A stretch of 64,000 nucleotides of DNA, taken from Burkholderiales bacterium PBB2 (lineage in GTDB: Bacteria; Pseudomonadota; Gammaproteobacteria; Burkholderiales; Burkholderiaceae_C). The stretch spans positions 1-64,000 of the forward strand of contig NKIM01000025.1 of assembly GCA_002255955.1 (NCBI GenBank). The letters run 5' to 3'. The position numbers and the translations under genes are program-made. Numbering within the stretch: position 1 is the stretch's first letter; each line of letters begins with the position of its first letter. Below the pieces are notes generated by a model. That model saw only the letters and a program-made list of their open reading frames with translations, ran no database searches and was not told the DNA's origin. Shown piece after piece: positions 26,182-35,165 of this stretch.

Positions 26182-26772
26182 ATGGCATCGAGAAAGCCCG
26201 GACCTAGTAAAAACCCGCAGTCTCTTGACGGGGCTTTGGACCCGGCCACGGACGCGGGCGCCGATGCCAGCGCGGCCGCGGACTCGCCCCAGGGCGACAC
26301 CCTCGACCGTTATCACATCGCCATCCTGGCCGAGCTGCAGCGCGATGCGCGGCTCTCCAACGCCGAACTCTCGGCCCGCATCGGCCTGTCCACCGCGCCC
26401 ACCTGGCGGCGCGTGCGCTGGCTGGAAGAGCAGGGCTTCATCACCGGCTACCGCGCCGAGATCGACCGCCGCAAGATCGGCCTGGGCGTGCTCGCCTTTG
26501 TGCGCGTGGACGCCGACCGCAACACCGGCACCTCGACCAAGCCGCTGGAAGACGCGCTGCGCCAGCTGCCCGAGGTGATCTCCTGCCACTACATCTCGGG
26601 GGCCGGCACCTTCGAGCTGCAGGTGCTGGCCACCGACCTCGACGCCTTCAGCCGCTTCACCATCGACACGCTGTTGCACCTGCCCAATGTCAAGGACGTG
26701 CACACCAGCTTCTCGCTCGGCGAAGTGAAGGCCGGCGGCGGCGTGCCGCTGCGGCATTTGCGCGGCGGCTGA
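26182..26772 (+). CDS. Lrp/AsnC-family transcriptional regulator
   Basis: A 196-residue regulator. A disordered 40-residue head (Ala/Asp/Pro/Ser) precedes the HTH (LDRYHIAILAELQRDARLSNAELSARIGLSTAPTWRRVRWLEEQGFITGY) and a RAM/AsnC ligand domain (VISCHYISGAGTFELQVLATDLDAFSRF). It is divergent from the indolepyruvate oxidoreductase gene and likely senses an amino acid. The shared 269-bp region is A/T-richer than its surroundings (TAATCTTTCTAGCAAT near 26146-26165) and should hold both promoters. Confidence 0.92.
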   Translation: MASRKPGPSKNPQSLDGALDPATDAGADASAAADSPQGDTLDRYHIAILAELQRDARLSNAELSARIGLSTAPTWRRVRWLEEQGFITGYRAEIDRRKIGLGVLAFVRVDADRNTGTSTKPLEDALRQLPEVISCHYISGAGTFELQVLATDLDAFSRFTIDTLLHLPNVKDVHTSFSLGEVKAGGGVPLRHLRGG

Positions 26773-26798
26773 GGGGCGGCTGAAGGGCTGTCACGGTC

Positions 26799-27386
26799 AT
26801 GGCCTGGGCCGATCTGGATGCCATCGCCGCCCGCCAAAGCCAGGCGCTGCGGCGGGCCATGCGCGCGGCGGTGCGCCGCAGCAATGGCGAGCAGTCGGGC
26901 CTGCGCCTGCTGGGTCAGGGCGTGTTCGGCCTGCTGCTCTGCCTGCTGCCGCTCTGGGGGCTGGGCTTCTGGGGCCTGATCTTCTGCGCGCCGGGGCTGT
27001 GGTTCTTTTTGCTGCCGGCCTTGGTGGAGGGGCTGCCCGAGCTCTGGGCCTGGGCCGCGCCGGCGCGCTGGGCCGATGTGCAGGGCCAGCGCTACAGCTT
27101 CATGGGTGCCTACCTGCACATCGAGCGCGACGCCGAGGGCCAGCCCTGGCTCAGCTGCGACGAGGTGCGCGCCGCGGGCGTGGACCTGCCGCAAGCCTGG
27201 ATCGTGCAAGCCCGGCTGGACCCGGCGCGCTGCCGCCTCGATGCGCGCGGCCGGCGCCTGCAGCTGCGCGCCGATGCCTTGCTCGCCGGCCTGCAGGGCA
27301 CGGCCCAGCCACGCGGCCACAAGTTCGCGCTGTGGTTGCAGCGGGTGGTGATCTTCCCGGCCGATCGGGCAGCGCGGCGGCGCTGA
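26799..27386 (+). CDS. hypothetical membrane protein
   Basis: A 195-residue protein of unknown family, 26 bp downstream of the Lrp gene. One hydrophobic hairpin or pair of helices (about 41-75; FGLLLCLLPLWGLGFWGLIF) separates an Arg/Ala-rich N-terminal region from a cytoplasmic C-terminal domain containing DVQGQRYSFMGAYLHIERD and DEVRAAGVDLPQ. No catalytic motif is seen. It may be co-transcribed with the regulator. Confidence 0.68.
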   Translation: MAWADLDAIAARQSQALRRAMRAAVRRSNGEQSGLRLLGQGVFGLLLCLLPLWGLGFWGLIFCAPGLWFFLLPALVEGLPELWAWAAPARWADVQGQRYSFMGAYLHIERDAEGQPWLSCDEVRAAGVDLPQAWIVQARLDPARCRLDARGRRLQLRADALLAGLQGTAQPRGHKFALWLQRVVIFPADRAARRR

Positions 27387-27481
27387 GCCGTGCGCCAGCG
27401 CACCGACGCGCCACTGCTGCGGCCTTGATGCTGGCCCTGAAGCTCATCACCGATGAGCCATGGATACCGACGAGGCCCGCC

Positions 27482-27907
<426 letters not shown>

Positions 27908-27991
27908 CCGCACTGCTCGCTGCGAATCGGGGCTGGGCGGTGTTCGCCACACACTTTCGGCAGGGCCGCCCGCAGCCCAGAGAATGGGGTC

Positions 27992-28897
27992 ATGAGCACC
28001 AGCGCCCGACTGCCGTTCCGCCACTTCCTGCTTGCCCTGGCCGTGGTGGCCATCTGGGGCAGCAATTTTGTGGTCATCCGCCTCGGGCTCAACGCCCTGC
28101 CGCCCTTGCTGTTCGCCACCCTGCGTTTCAGCTTGGCGGTGCTGCCGGCGGTGTTCTTCATCAAACGGCCCGAGCTGCCCTGGCGCAATCTCGCCAGCTA
28201 CGGGCTCTTGATCGGTGTCGGCCAGTTCGGCCTGCTCTTTCTGGCCATGCGCGGGCCGCAGCCGGCCATCTCGCCCGGCCTGGCTTCGCTGGTGATTCAA
28301 ACGCAGGTCTTCTTCACCCTGATGCTGTCCATGCGCCTGACGCGCGAGCCGGTGCGGGGCTACCAATGGCTGGCCTTGGGCCTGGCCGCCTCCGGCATCG
28401 CCCTGATCGCCAGCCACACCGACGGCAGCGCCACGCCGCTGGGCCTGGCCATGGTGCTGGCCGCGGCCTTCAGCTGGGCCTGCGCCAATATGGTGGGCAA
28501 ACAGGCGGGGCTGGTGAACATGCTGGCCTATATGGTCTGGACCAGCGTCTTTGCCGTGCCGCCGCTCTTGCTGCTGTCCCTGCTGGTCGAGGGGCCGCAG
28601 GCCATGGCCGCGGGCTTGAGCCACGCCGGCTGGGGCACCTGGGCGGCGGTGCTCTGGCAGGCTCTGGGCAACACCTTGTTTGGCTACGGCGTGTGGGGCT
28701 GGCTGCTGGCCCGCCATGCGCCGGCCACGGTCGTGCCCATGGCCTTGCTGGTGCCCGTCTTTGGCATGAGCACCGCGGCCCTGGTGCTGGGCGAAGGCCT
28801 GCCAGCCTGGAAGCTGATCGCCGCCGGCCTGGTGCTGGCCGGCCTGGGCTTGAATCTGCTGTGGCCGCTGCGCAAAGCCAGAACGCAGGCGGCATGA
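27992..28897 (+). CDS. DMT-superfamily (EamA) exporter
   Basis: A 301-residue transporter with ten predicted helices in two EamA repeats (first WGSNFVVIRLGLNALPPLLFATLRF; second AAAFSWACANMVGKQAG and VPMALLVPVFGMSTAALVLGE). It is closest in feel to the YdeD/EamA amino-acid-metabolite exporters (cysteine/O-acetylserine type); the substrate is inferred only. A weak GAGAAT hexamer lies six bases before the ATG. Confidence 0.9.
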   Translation: MSTSARLPFRHFLLALAVVAIWGSNFVVIRLGLNALPPLLFATLRFSLAVLPAVFFIKRPELPWRNLASYGLLIGVGQFGLLFLAMRGPQPAISPGLASLVIQTQVFFTLMLSMRLTREPVRGYQWLALGLAASGIALIASHTDGSATPLGLAMVLAAAFSWACANMVGKQAGLVNMLAYMVWTSVFAVPPLLLLSLLVEGPQAMAAGLSHAGWGTWAAVLWQALGNTLFGYGVWGWLLARHAPATVVPMALLVPVFGMSTAALVLGEGLPAWKLIAAGLVLAGLGLNLLWPLRKARTQAA

Positions 28898-28929
28898 CCC
28901 AGCGCAGAGTCAAGGCCTTGATGCTGCGT

Positions 28930-28935
28930 TAGGCT
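28930..28935 (+). promoter_or_regulatory. -10-like hexamer, leaderless start of arsA-like gene
   Basis: TAGGCT, six bases (GAGCCC) before the ATG at 28942; no ribosome-binding site. Confidence 0.4.
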
Positions 28936-28941
28936 GAGCCC

Positions 28942-30705
28942 ATGGACATCTTGAATACCCCGCGCTTCCAGTTCTTCACCGGCAAGGGCGGGGTCGGCAA
29001 GACCTCCTGCTCCACCGCCACCGCCCTGGCCCTGGCCGACGCCGGCCGGCGCGTGCTGCTGGTCAGCACCGATGCGGCCTCCAATCTCGACGAGATGCTG
29101 GACATCCCGCTGCGCCAGCAGCCGGTGGCCGTGCCCGGAGCGCCGGGCTTGTCGGTCATGAACATCGACCCCAACCAGGCCGCCGAGGACTACCGCCAGC
29201 GCGTGCTGGCCCAGTTGGGCGCCGGCGCCAGTGCCGCCGAGCGGGACACGGTGCGCGAGCAGCTCAGTGGCGCCTGCACCACCGAGATCGCGGCGTTTGA
29301 CGAGTTCGCCAGCCTGCTGGCCGAAGGCGCCCCCGGCTTTGACCACATCGTCTTCGACACCGCCCCCACCGGCCACACCCTGCGCCTGCTCAGCCTGCCC
29401 AAGGCCTGGAGCGGCTTTCTGGCCGACAACGATCGCGGCGCCTCCTGCCTGGGCCCGCACTCGGGGCTGAAGATGCAGGAGGCACGCTTCCAGGCCGCGC
29501 TGGCGGCCTTGTGCGACCCGGCGCTGACCGAGGTGGTGCTGGTGGCCCGGCCCGAGCGCGGCGCGCTGGACGAGGCCGCGCGCAGTGCCGTCGAGCTGCA
29601 GGGTTTGGGCTTGCAGCGCCAGCGCCTGCTGATCAACGGCGTCTTCCATGCCAGCGTGGCAGATGACCCGGTGGCGGCCGCGCTCGAGGCCCAGGGCCAG
29701 ACGGCGCTGGCCGCCATGCCCGCGCCCTTGGCCGCACTGCCGCGCCGCGAGCTGCCGCTGCGGCCAATGGACATGGTGGGCCTGGCCGCGCTGCGGGCCT
29801 TGTTTCAAGATCCCTCCACAACGTTGCCGGCCCAAGCTTTGAGCGCTTTCGCCTTGGCGGTGCCCGATGAGGCCGCCCGCCTGTCAGCCCTCTGCGATGA
29901 GCTGGCCGCCGCCGGCCGGGGCCTGATCCTGGTCATGGGCAAGGGCGGCGTGGGCAAGACCACCATCGCCGCGGCCCTGGCCATCGGCCTGGTGCAGCGC
30001 GGCCATGCGGTGCACCTGAGCACCACCGACCCGGCCGCCCATGTGCTGCCCACGTTGCAGGGCGAGCTGCCCGGTTTGCGTGTCGATGCCATCGATCCCA
30101 AGCGCGAGACCGAGGCGTACATCGCCAAGGTCATGGCCCACAAGGGCCGCGATCTGGATGAGGCCGGCCGCGCCCTGCTGCTGGAAGACCTGCAATCGCC
30201 CTGTACCGAAGAGGTGGCGGTGTTCCACGCCTTTTCGCGCGTGGTCAGCGAGGCGCGCAGCGCTTTTGTCGTGCTGGACACCGCGCCCACCGGCCACTCG
30301 CTGCTGTTGATGGACGCCACCGGCGCATACGACCGCCAGATGCGCCGCGAGTTGCAGGGTGGTGGCGGTGCGAGCGCACGACTGATCACACCGCTGATGC
30401 GCTTGCAAGACCCGGCCTACACCCGCATCCTCTTGGTCACCCTGGCCGAGCAGACGCCGGTCTCGCAGGCGGCAGCGCTGCAAAGCGATCTGCGCCGCGC
30501 CGGCATCGAGCCCTTTGCCTGGATCATGAACCGCAGCCTGCTGGCCGCCGGCGCCCACGACCCGCTCTTGAGCGCCCGCCTGGCTGGCGAGCAGCGGCAG
30601 ATGCAGCGCATCGCGGACGAGCATTTGGCGCAGCGCCTCTTCTGGCTGCCCTGGTGCGCGCAGCCGCCGGTCGGCATCCCGGCCTTGGCCGCGCTGGCGC
30701 GCTAG
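28942..30705 (+). CDS. arsA: arsenite-type ATPase ArsA (two-domain)
   Basis: A 587-residue ATPase of two homologous halves. P-loops are FFTGKGGVGKTS (11-22) and LVMGKGGVGKTT (330-341); the DTAPTGHTLRLL signal-transduction motif appears in both halves. The three metalloid-binding cysteines known from plasmid ArsA are all conserved here: C112 (SGACTTEIAAFDEF), C169 (GASCLGPHSGL) and C421 (QSPCTEEVAVFHAF). ArsA powers arsenite/antimonite export through ArsB. No arsR, arsD, arsB or arsC gene is in the window, so the partner must be encoded elsewhere or the role differs. Confidence 0.92.
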   Translation: MDILNTPRFQFFTGKGGVGKTSCSTATALALADAGRRVLLVSTDAASNLDEMLDIPLRQQPVAVPGAPGLSVMNIDPNQAAEDYRQRVLAQLGAGASAAERDTVREQLSGACTTEIAAFDEFASLLAEGAPGFDHIVFDTAPTGHTLRLLSLPKAWSGFLADNDRGASCLGPHSGLKMQEARFQAALAALCDPALTEVVLVARPERGALDEAARSAVELQGLGLQRQRLLINGVFHASVADDPVAAALEAQGQTALAAMPAPLAALPRRELPLRPMDMVGLAALRALFQDPSTTLPAQALSAFALAVPDEAARLSALCDELAAAGRGLILVMGKGGVGKTTIAAALAIGLVQRGHAVHLSTTDPAAHVLPTLQGELPGLRVDAIDPKRETEAYIAKVMAHKGRDLDEAGRALLLEDLQSPCTEEVAVFHAFSRVVSEARSAFVVLDTAPTGHSLLLMDATGAYDRQMRRELQGGGGASARLITPLMRLQDPAYTRILLVTLAEQTPVSQAAALQSDLRRAGIEPFAWIMNRSLLAAGAHDPLLSARLAGEQRQMQRIADEHLAQRLFWLPWCAQPPVGIPALAALAR

Positions 30706-30717
30706 GCCGGGTCGGCC

Positions 30718-30723
30718 TATGCT
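30718..30723 (+). promoter_or_regulatory. -10-like hexamer, leaderless start of exported protein gene
   Basis: TATGCT, six bases (GGGCGC) before the ATG at 30730. Confidence 0.4.
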
Positions 30724-30729
30724 GGGCGC

Positions 30730-31455
30730 ATGAACGCATCCCACTTGCTTCCCCGCCGCGCTTGCTTGCTTCTGAGTGTGTTGGGCCTGATGCCGCTGCT
30801 CGCGCTGGCTCAGCCCGCGGCCAAGCTGCCGTCCCGCAACCTCTGGGTTGAGATGCGTTGGGTGGAAAGCCGCATGGACGGCGCCAGCCTGGCCGGCGTG
30901 CGCGATGGCGCGGTGGTGGTGGGCACGGGCGGCAGCGTTTCGCCCACGCCCGGTGTGAGCCTGAGCACGAGCAGCCACAGCCAGAGCGGCCAGCAGACCC
31001 AGCGCGTGCTGGTCCTGAACGGCCGCCAGGCGCAGTTCCAGCTCAACGAGAAAGTGCCGGTGCAGTGGGTTGATGTCTCGGTGCAAACGGACGGCGCGGC
31101 GGCGGCCGGTGGCGGTGCACCCGGCATGGCCGATGCGCGCGTGCGCGCCGTGCCGCGCAGCGGCTTTGTCGAACAGACGCGTGGCTTCACCGTGGCCGTG
31201 TTCTGGCCCGGCGGCCAGCAGCCGGCGCGCCTGGACATCAAGGTGCAAACCCCCTCGGGCGAGCCCGGCCCGAACGGCGTTCCCGCAGGCCAAACCCAGC
31301 TCGACAGCAGCGTGCAGCTGCGCCTGGGCGAATGGCTGACGGTGGCGCGCACCGGTGCGGCGGTGCAGGCACAGGAACGCGGCGTGCTCAGCACCCGGGC
31401 GGCCGAATCGCAGACCCAGCGCGAGCTGCAACTGCGCGTCGATCTGGCGCCTTGA
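30730..31455 (+). CDS. secreted protein of unknown function
   Basis: A 241-residue protein with a clear signal peptide (RRACLLLSVLGLMPLLALAQ). The mature part is predicted beta-rich and begins RNLWVEMRWVESRMDG. A Ser/Gly/Thr-rich linker follows (STSSHSQSGQQTQ), then VLVLNGRQAQFQLNEKVPVQWVDVSVQ and a second strand-rich block (GFTVAVFWPGGQQPARLDIKVQTPSG, LRLGEWLTVART). The 'VLNGRQAQFQLNEKVP' run resembles secretin-type beta segments but no secretin gate is present. The family is not recognised. It lies between arsA and a chitinase gene. Confidence 0.72.
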   Translation: MNASHLLPRRACLLLSVLGLMPLLALAQPAAKLPSRNLWVEMRWVESRMDGASLAGVRDGAVVVGTGGSVSPTPGVSLSTSSHSQSGQQTQRVLVLNGRQAQFQLNEKVPVQWVDVSVQTDGAAAAGGGAPGMADARVRAVPRSGFVEQTRGFTVAVFWPGGQQPARLDIKVQTPSGEPGPNGVPAGQTQLDSSVQLRLGEWLTVARTGAAVQAQERGVLSTRAAESQTQRELQLRVDLAP

Positions 31456-31591
31456 GCGATGGCTGCCGTGCGCGATGGCCGCCGTGCGCGGCCTGCGCCC
31501 GCATTCGTGAGCCGCTTAAGCCAATCTTGAGGTGGCGGGCGCCTGCCCCTGCTAGTCTCCAGCGTCGCTGTTTGGAGCCTGCTGTTCGATC

Positions 31592-32893
31592 ATGTTGAAG
31601 TTGCCCTTGTTCCCTTCTCGCCCGGCCCTGGTCGCTTCTGCGCTGTGCATGTCGCTGTGCTTGTCGCTGTTGTCGGCCGCGGCCCAGGCTGCCGATGCGC
31701 CGCCATACCCAGTGTTCGGCGGCAAGCCCCTGCCGGTCGAGCGCACCAGCGCCAAGGTGGTGGGGGTCTACGTGCCCATGTGGGAAAGCGCTGCCCACGT
31801 CGACCGCATCCCGGCCGGCAGCGTGACGCACTTGCTGTATTCCTTTCTGCGCCTGTGCGGCCCGGGTCAGATCGCCAAGGACGCAGCGCGCTGCGAGGGC
31901 AAAAAGGATTTCCAGCTCAGCACCGGCGGCGCCGAGAAAACTTTTGACGCCGCCTTTGCGCGCTTGAAGGCGCGCGAGCCCCAGGTCAAGGTGCTGGCCT
32001 CGGTCGGCGGCTGGGGCGGCTCGGACGGCTTCTTCCACATGGCGCCCGATGCGGCCAAGCGCGCCGTCTTTGTCGAGTCGTCTCTGCAGTTCCTGCGCGA
32101 TCACCCGAGCTTCGACGGCATCGACATCGACTGGGAGCACCCCGGCGACAACGGTTCCGCCAACGGCGTGCCTCTGGGCAGCCCGGCCGATGGCCAGGCC
32201 TATGCCGACCTGATGGTGGACATGCGCCGCGGCCTGCAGCGCCTGGAGGCCGAGACCGGCCGGCCCTATCTGCTGAGCACGGCCATCAACAGCGGCGAGA
32301 CGGTGGTCAAGCGCATCAACTTCAAGCAGGCCGCACCCGCGCTCGATCTCATCTTCATGATGACCTACGACTTCTATGGCAACTGGTCAGCCGCGGCGGG
32401 CAACCACACGACGCTGATGAGCAGCCGCAACACCGCCGGCATCGAGGCCGACGACAGCCTCGACCGCTCGGTGCGCAACCTCGAGGCCGCCGGCGTGCCG
32501 CGCGCCAAGCTGGTGGGCGGCGTGGCCATGTACGGCCGCGGCTTTGCCGGCGTCGAGCGTGCGCAGACCGGGGCCAGCAAGACCGGCGGCTACCCCGGCG
32601 CCGATGGCTCGGCCGGCTACCGCGAAATCGCCGCCCGCTACCTCGGGCCCAAGGGCCAGGGCGTGAACGGCTATCTGGCCCAGTTCGATGCCCAGACCCA
32701 GTCCTGGAGCCTGTTCCACCCCAAGCACAAGCTCTGGATGGGTTATGACGACCCGCGCGCCGTCATCGCCAAGGGCCGGTACGCCGTCAAGCAGGGCCTG
32801 GCCGGCCTGTTCGCCTGGGAGCTGACCCAGGACAACGGCGATCTGCTCAATGCCATGAACCATGGCGTGGGCAATCTCTTGCTCACGCGCTGA
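31592..32893 (+). CDS. secreted GH18 chitinase
   Basis: A 433-residue glycoside hydrolase family 18 enzyme with a signal peptide ending near AAAQAAD. The barrel holds the substrate strand KVLASVGGWGGS and the catalytic DxxDxDxE motif FDGIDIDWEHP with the acid Glu; MTYDFYGNW and the C-terminal GLFAWELTQDNGDLL are also canonical. It hydrolyses chitin in the medium or periplasm. There is no chitin-binding module. Confidence 0.93.
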   Translation: MLKLPLFPSRPALVASALCMSLCLSLLSAAAQAADAPPYPVFGGKPLPVERTSAKVVGVYVPMWESAAHVDRIPAGSVTHLLYSFLRLCGPGQIAKDAARCEGKKDFQLSTGGAEKTFDAAFARLKAREPQVKVLASVGGWGGSDGFFHMAPDAAKRAVFVESSLQFLRDHPSFDGIDIDWEHPGDNGSANGVPLGSPADGQAYADLMVDMRRGLQRLEAETGRPYLLSTAINSGETVVKRINFKQAAPALDLIFMMTYDFYGNWSAAAGNHTTLMSSRNTAGIEADDSLDRSVRNLEAAGVPRAKLVGGVAMYGRGFAGVERAQTGASKTGGYPGADGSAGYREIAARYLGPKGQGVNGYLAQFDAQTQSWSLFHPKHKLWMGYDDPRAVIAKGRYAVKQGLAGLFAWELTQDNGDLLNAMNHGVGNLLLTR

Positions 32894-32901
32894 GCCTGCG
32901 T

Positions 32902-33624
32902 TCACCAGGGCAGTCGCTCGCCCTGGTAGCTCAAGAAGCTGCCGCTGTCCTCGGCCTGCACGCGGTCCAGCACGGCCAGCATTTCCTGTGCGGCCAGGGC
33001 CGGCGGCCGGCCGATCTGCTCGCCGCGAAAAGGCCGCGACAGGGCCGAGCTGACCGTGCCCGGGTGCAGGGCGATCAGGGCCGCGCCGGGCAGCTGGCGT
33101 TTGGTTTCGATCGCCGCGGTCTTGATCAGCATGTTCAGTGCCGCCTTGGAGGCCCGGTAGCTGTACCAGCCGCCCAGGCGGTTGTCCTCGATGCTGCCCA
33201 CCTTGGCCGAGAGCAGGGCCAGCACGCTGCGCTGCTTTTCCATCAGCGGCACCAGGTGGCGCAGCAGCAGGGCCGGGCCGAAGGTGTTGACCAGAAAGGT
33301 GGCTTGCAGCTGGGCATAGCTGAGCTCGCCGAGCTTTTTCTCGGGCATGAAGTCGGCGCTGTGCAGCAGGCCGGCGGCGTTGATGAGCAAGTGGAAGGGC
33401 GCCTGCTCACGCAGGGCTTGTGCGGCCGCGGCGATGCTGGCTTCGTCGGCAAAGTCCAGGGCGGGGACGGAGTGCCGGTGCAGGCCGGTCACGCCCGCGC
33501 AGCGCGGGTCGGCCTGCAGCTGCTCTACAAAGGCCGCGCCCAGGGCGCCCGAGGCGCCGATCACCAGGGCGCGATAGCCCTCGGGCAAGCTGGCCATGCC
33601 CTGGAATGGGGTGGCCTCACTCAT
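32902..33624 (-). CDS. short-chain dehydrogenase/reductase (CsgA-like)
   Basis: A 240-residue classical SDR. The cofactor motif ALVIGASGALGAAF, NAAG (INAAGLLH), the catalytic Ser in LLSAKVGSI and YxxxK in WYSYRASKAALN are all present. The C-terminus ends with HPGTVSSALSRPFRG. The start at 33624 overlaps the stop of the small Trp-rich gene by four bases (ATGA). The substrate is unknown. Confidence 0.92.
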   Translation of the reverse strand: MSEATPFQGMASLPEGYRALVIGASGALGAAFVEQLQADPRCAGVTGLHRHSVPALDFADEASIAAAAQALREQAPFHLLINAAGLLHSADFMPEKKLGELSYAQLQATFLVNTFGPALLLRHLVPLMEKQRSVLALLSAKVGSIEDNRLGGWYSYRASKAALNMLIKTAAIETKRQLPGAALIALHPGTVSSALSRPFRGEQIGRPPALAAQEMLAVLDRVQAEDSGSFLSYQGERLPW

Positions 33625-33875
33625 GCCAGCCACCCCTGGCGCCAACGCTCGCTGTCGCGCAACTCGCGCCAGGCCAGGCGCTGCACCCGCTTGGACAGTA
33701 CGGCCTCCAACTCAATCCATTCGATCGGGCCCGGCTGCCCGCTAGGGCCGATCTCGGGCGCGATCACCCGGCTGACCAGGAAATGCCGCTCGCGCTGCTG
33801 CGGCTGCAAAGCGGTCCATTTGCTGTGCAGCAGTTTCTTGGGGTGCAGGGGTGGGGCTGGATGTGAGGAACTCAT
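33621..33875 (-). CDS. TIGR02450-family small Trp-rich protein
   Basis: An 84-residue cytosolic protein. The family pattern KKLLHSKWTALQPQQRERHFLVSRV, EWIELEAVLSKRVQRLAWRELRD and W..GWL is complete. Its function is unknown. It is translationally coupled to the SDR and has a TAGGCT hexamer seven bases before the start. Confidence 0.87.
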   Translation of the reverse strand: MSSSHPAPPLHPKKLLHSKWTALQPQQRERHFLVSRVIAPEIGPSGQPGPIEWIELEAVLSKRVQRLAWRELRDSERWRQGWLA

Positions 33876-33882
33876 GGGGCGC

Positions 33883-33888
33883 AGCCTA
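33883..33888 (-). promoter_or_regulatory. -10-like hexamer, leaderless start of TIGR02450 gene
   Basis: Minus-strand TAGGCT, seven bases (GCGCCCC) before the ATG at 33875. Confidence 0.4.
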
Positions 33889-34021
33889 GCCCAAGCCCGC
33901 GGGCCGCGCAGCGCCGGCTGGCAATGCCCGAGCCCGGCCGCGGCGCTTGTGGCCCGTGGCCCACCCACGGGCTTGCGGGCCCGCACAATCGTGCCCCTGT
34001 CCGTTGCTGGTGCCAAAGCCC

Positions 34022-35035
34022 ATGTCTGTTTCCTCCGCCGCCCCCGTGGCCATCGTCGGCGCCGGCCTGGCCGGCCTGTCCTGCGCCCAGGCTTTGCAAG
34101 CGGCTGGCGTGCCGGTGCAGCTGTTCGAGAAGAGCCGAGGCCCGGCCGGGCGCATGAGCACGCGCCGCGGCGAGGGCTGGCAGTGCGACCATGGCGCGCA
34201 GTACTTCACCGCCCGCGACCCCGAGTTCCGCGCCGAGCTGGCGCGCTGGCAGGCGGCCGGCGTGGCCGCGCCCTGGCAGCCGCGCCTGCGCGTCTTCGGG
34301 CCACAGCCCGAGGCGCGTGGCGTGGGCGAGACCGAGCGCTTCGTCGGCCTGCCGCAGATGACGGCGCCGGCGCGCTGGCTGGCCCAGTCGCTGCCGGTGC
34401 AGCTGCAGGCCACGGTGCAAGGCCTGCAGCGCCGCGCCGATGGTGCCTGGCAGCTGCGGCTGGCTGAAGCAGAGCATCAGGCGCTGGCGACCCAAGCGTT
34501 TGCCGCGGTGCTGCTGGCTGTGCCCGCACCGCAGGCCGTGCCCCTGCTGGCGGGCCATAGCGAGGCCCTGCGCGGCCGCGCAGCCGCCGCCCGCATGCGC
34601 GGCAGCTGGGCGCTGATGCTGCGCTACGAGCAGGCGCTGGGCCTGGATTTCGATGCCGCCTTCGTCAATCAAGGCCCGTTGCGCTGGGTCGCGCGTGACA
34701 GCAGCAAGCCTGGGCGCGCCTCGGCCGGCGTGGGTGAGACCTGGCTGCTCCACGCCGAGGCCGAGTGGAGCGAGGCGAATCTGGAGCTGACGCCCGAGCA
34801 GGCCAGCGAGCCTTTGCTGGTTGCTTTTGCCGAGCTGGGCGGCCGAGCGCCCGATCAACTGGCGGGGCACCGCTGGCGCTATGCCGACAGCGCGCCGCCG
34901 CTGGACCTGGGCTGCGACTGGGATGCCACCGCCGGCCTTGGCCTGTGTGGCGACTGGCTGATGGGCGGCAAGGTCGAAGGCGCCTGGCGCAGCGGCCGGG
35001 CCCTGGCGCAAGCCTTCTTGCAATCGCGCGGCTGA
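34022..35035 (+). CDS. renalase-like NAD(P)/FAD-dependent oxidoreductase
   Basis: A 337-residue flavoprotein. The N-terminal dinucleotide fold is VAIVGAGLAGLSCAQALQAAGVPVQLFEKSRGPAGRMSTRR, followed by CDHGAQYFTARDP, a renalase/COG3380 signature. The C-terminal LGLCGDWLMGGKVEGAWRSG is the FAD-closing motif. The family oxidises dihydro-nicotinamide isomers in characterised members; the substrate here is not certain. Divergent from the TIGR02450 gene with 146 bp between starts. Confidence 0.88.
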   Translation: MSVSSAAPVAIVGAGLAGLSCAQALQAAGVPVQLFEKSRGPAGRMSTRRGEGWQCDHGAQYFTARDPEFRAELARWQAAGVAAPWQPRLRVFGPQPEARGVGETERFVGLPQMTAPARWLAQSLPVQLQATVQGLQRRADGAWQLRLAEAEHQALATQAFAAVLLAVPAPQAVPLLAGHSEALRGRAAAARMRGSWALMLRYEQALGLDFDAAFVNQGPLRWVARDSSKPGRASAGVGETWLLHAEAEWSEANLELTPEQASEPLLVAFAELGGRAPDQLAGHRWRYADSAPPLDLGCDWDATAGLGLCGDWLMGGKVEGAWRSGRALAQAFLQSRG

Positions 35036-35074
35036 ACCCGCCCGCAGCGGGTTCGCGAATCAGGGCGAACCCGC
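35034..35074 (+). promoter_or_regulatory. mutually exclusive hairpins between FAD gene and GGDEF gene
   Basis: GCGGGTTCGC (35047-35056) can pair backwards through GAACCCGC (35034-35041, 5-nt loop) or forwards with GCGAACCCGC (35065-35074, 8-nt loop). The two stems share one arm. There is no T-tract. This could be an mRNA 3' end, a processing site or an attenuator-like switch. Confidence 0.45.
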
Positions 35075-35165
35075 GTGCGGCGCCGGCGATGGCGCCGCAC
35101 AATCGATTGCAAGAATCGCAGCGCGCCGCCCGGATGGCTGGGCAGGCGCACAGCAGGAGGGGCCC

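Noticed and set aside
22325-26578. 1417-codon open frame on the plus strand
   Set aside because: Antisense to the indolepyruvate oxidoreductase; low-complexity His/Asp/Gly/Val composition; no family features.
28942-30705. Arsenic resistance operon
   Set aside because: Only arsA is present; neighbours are not ars genes.
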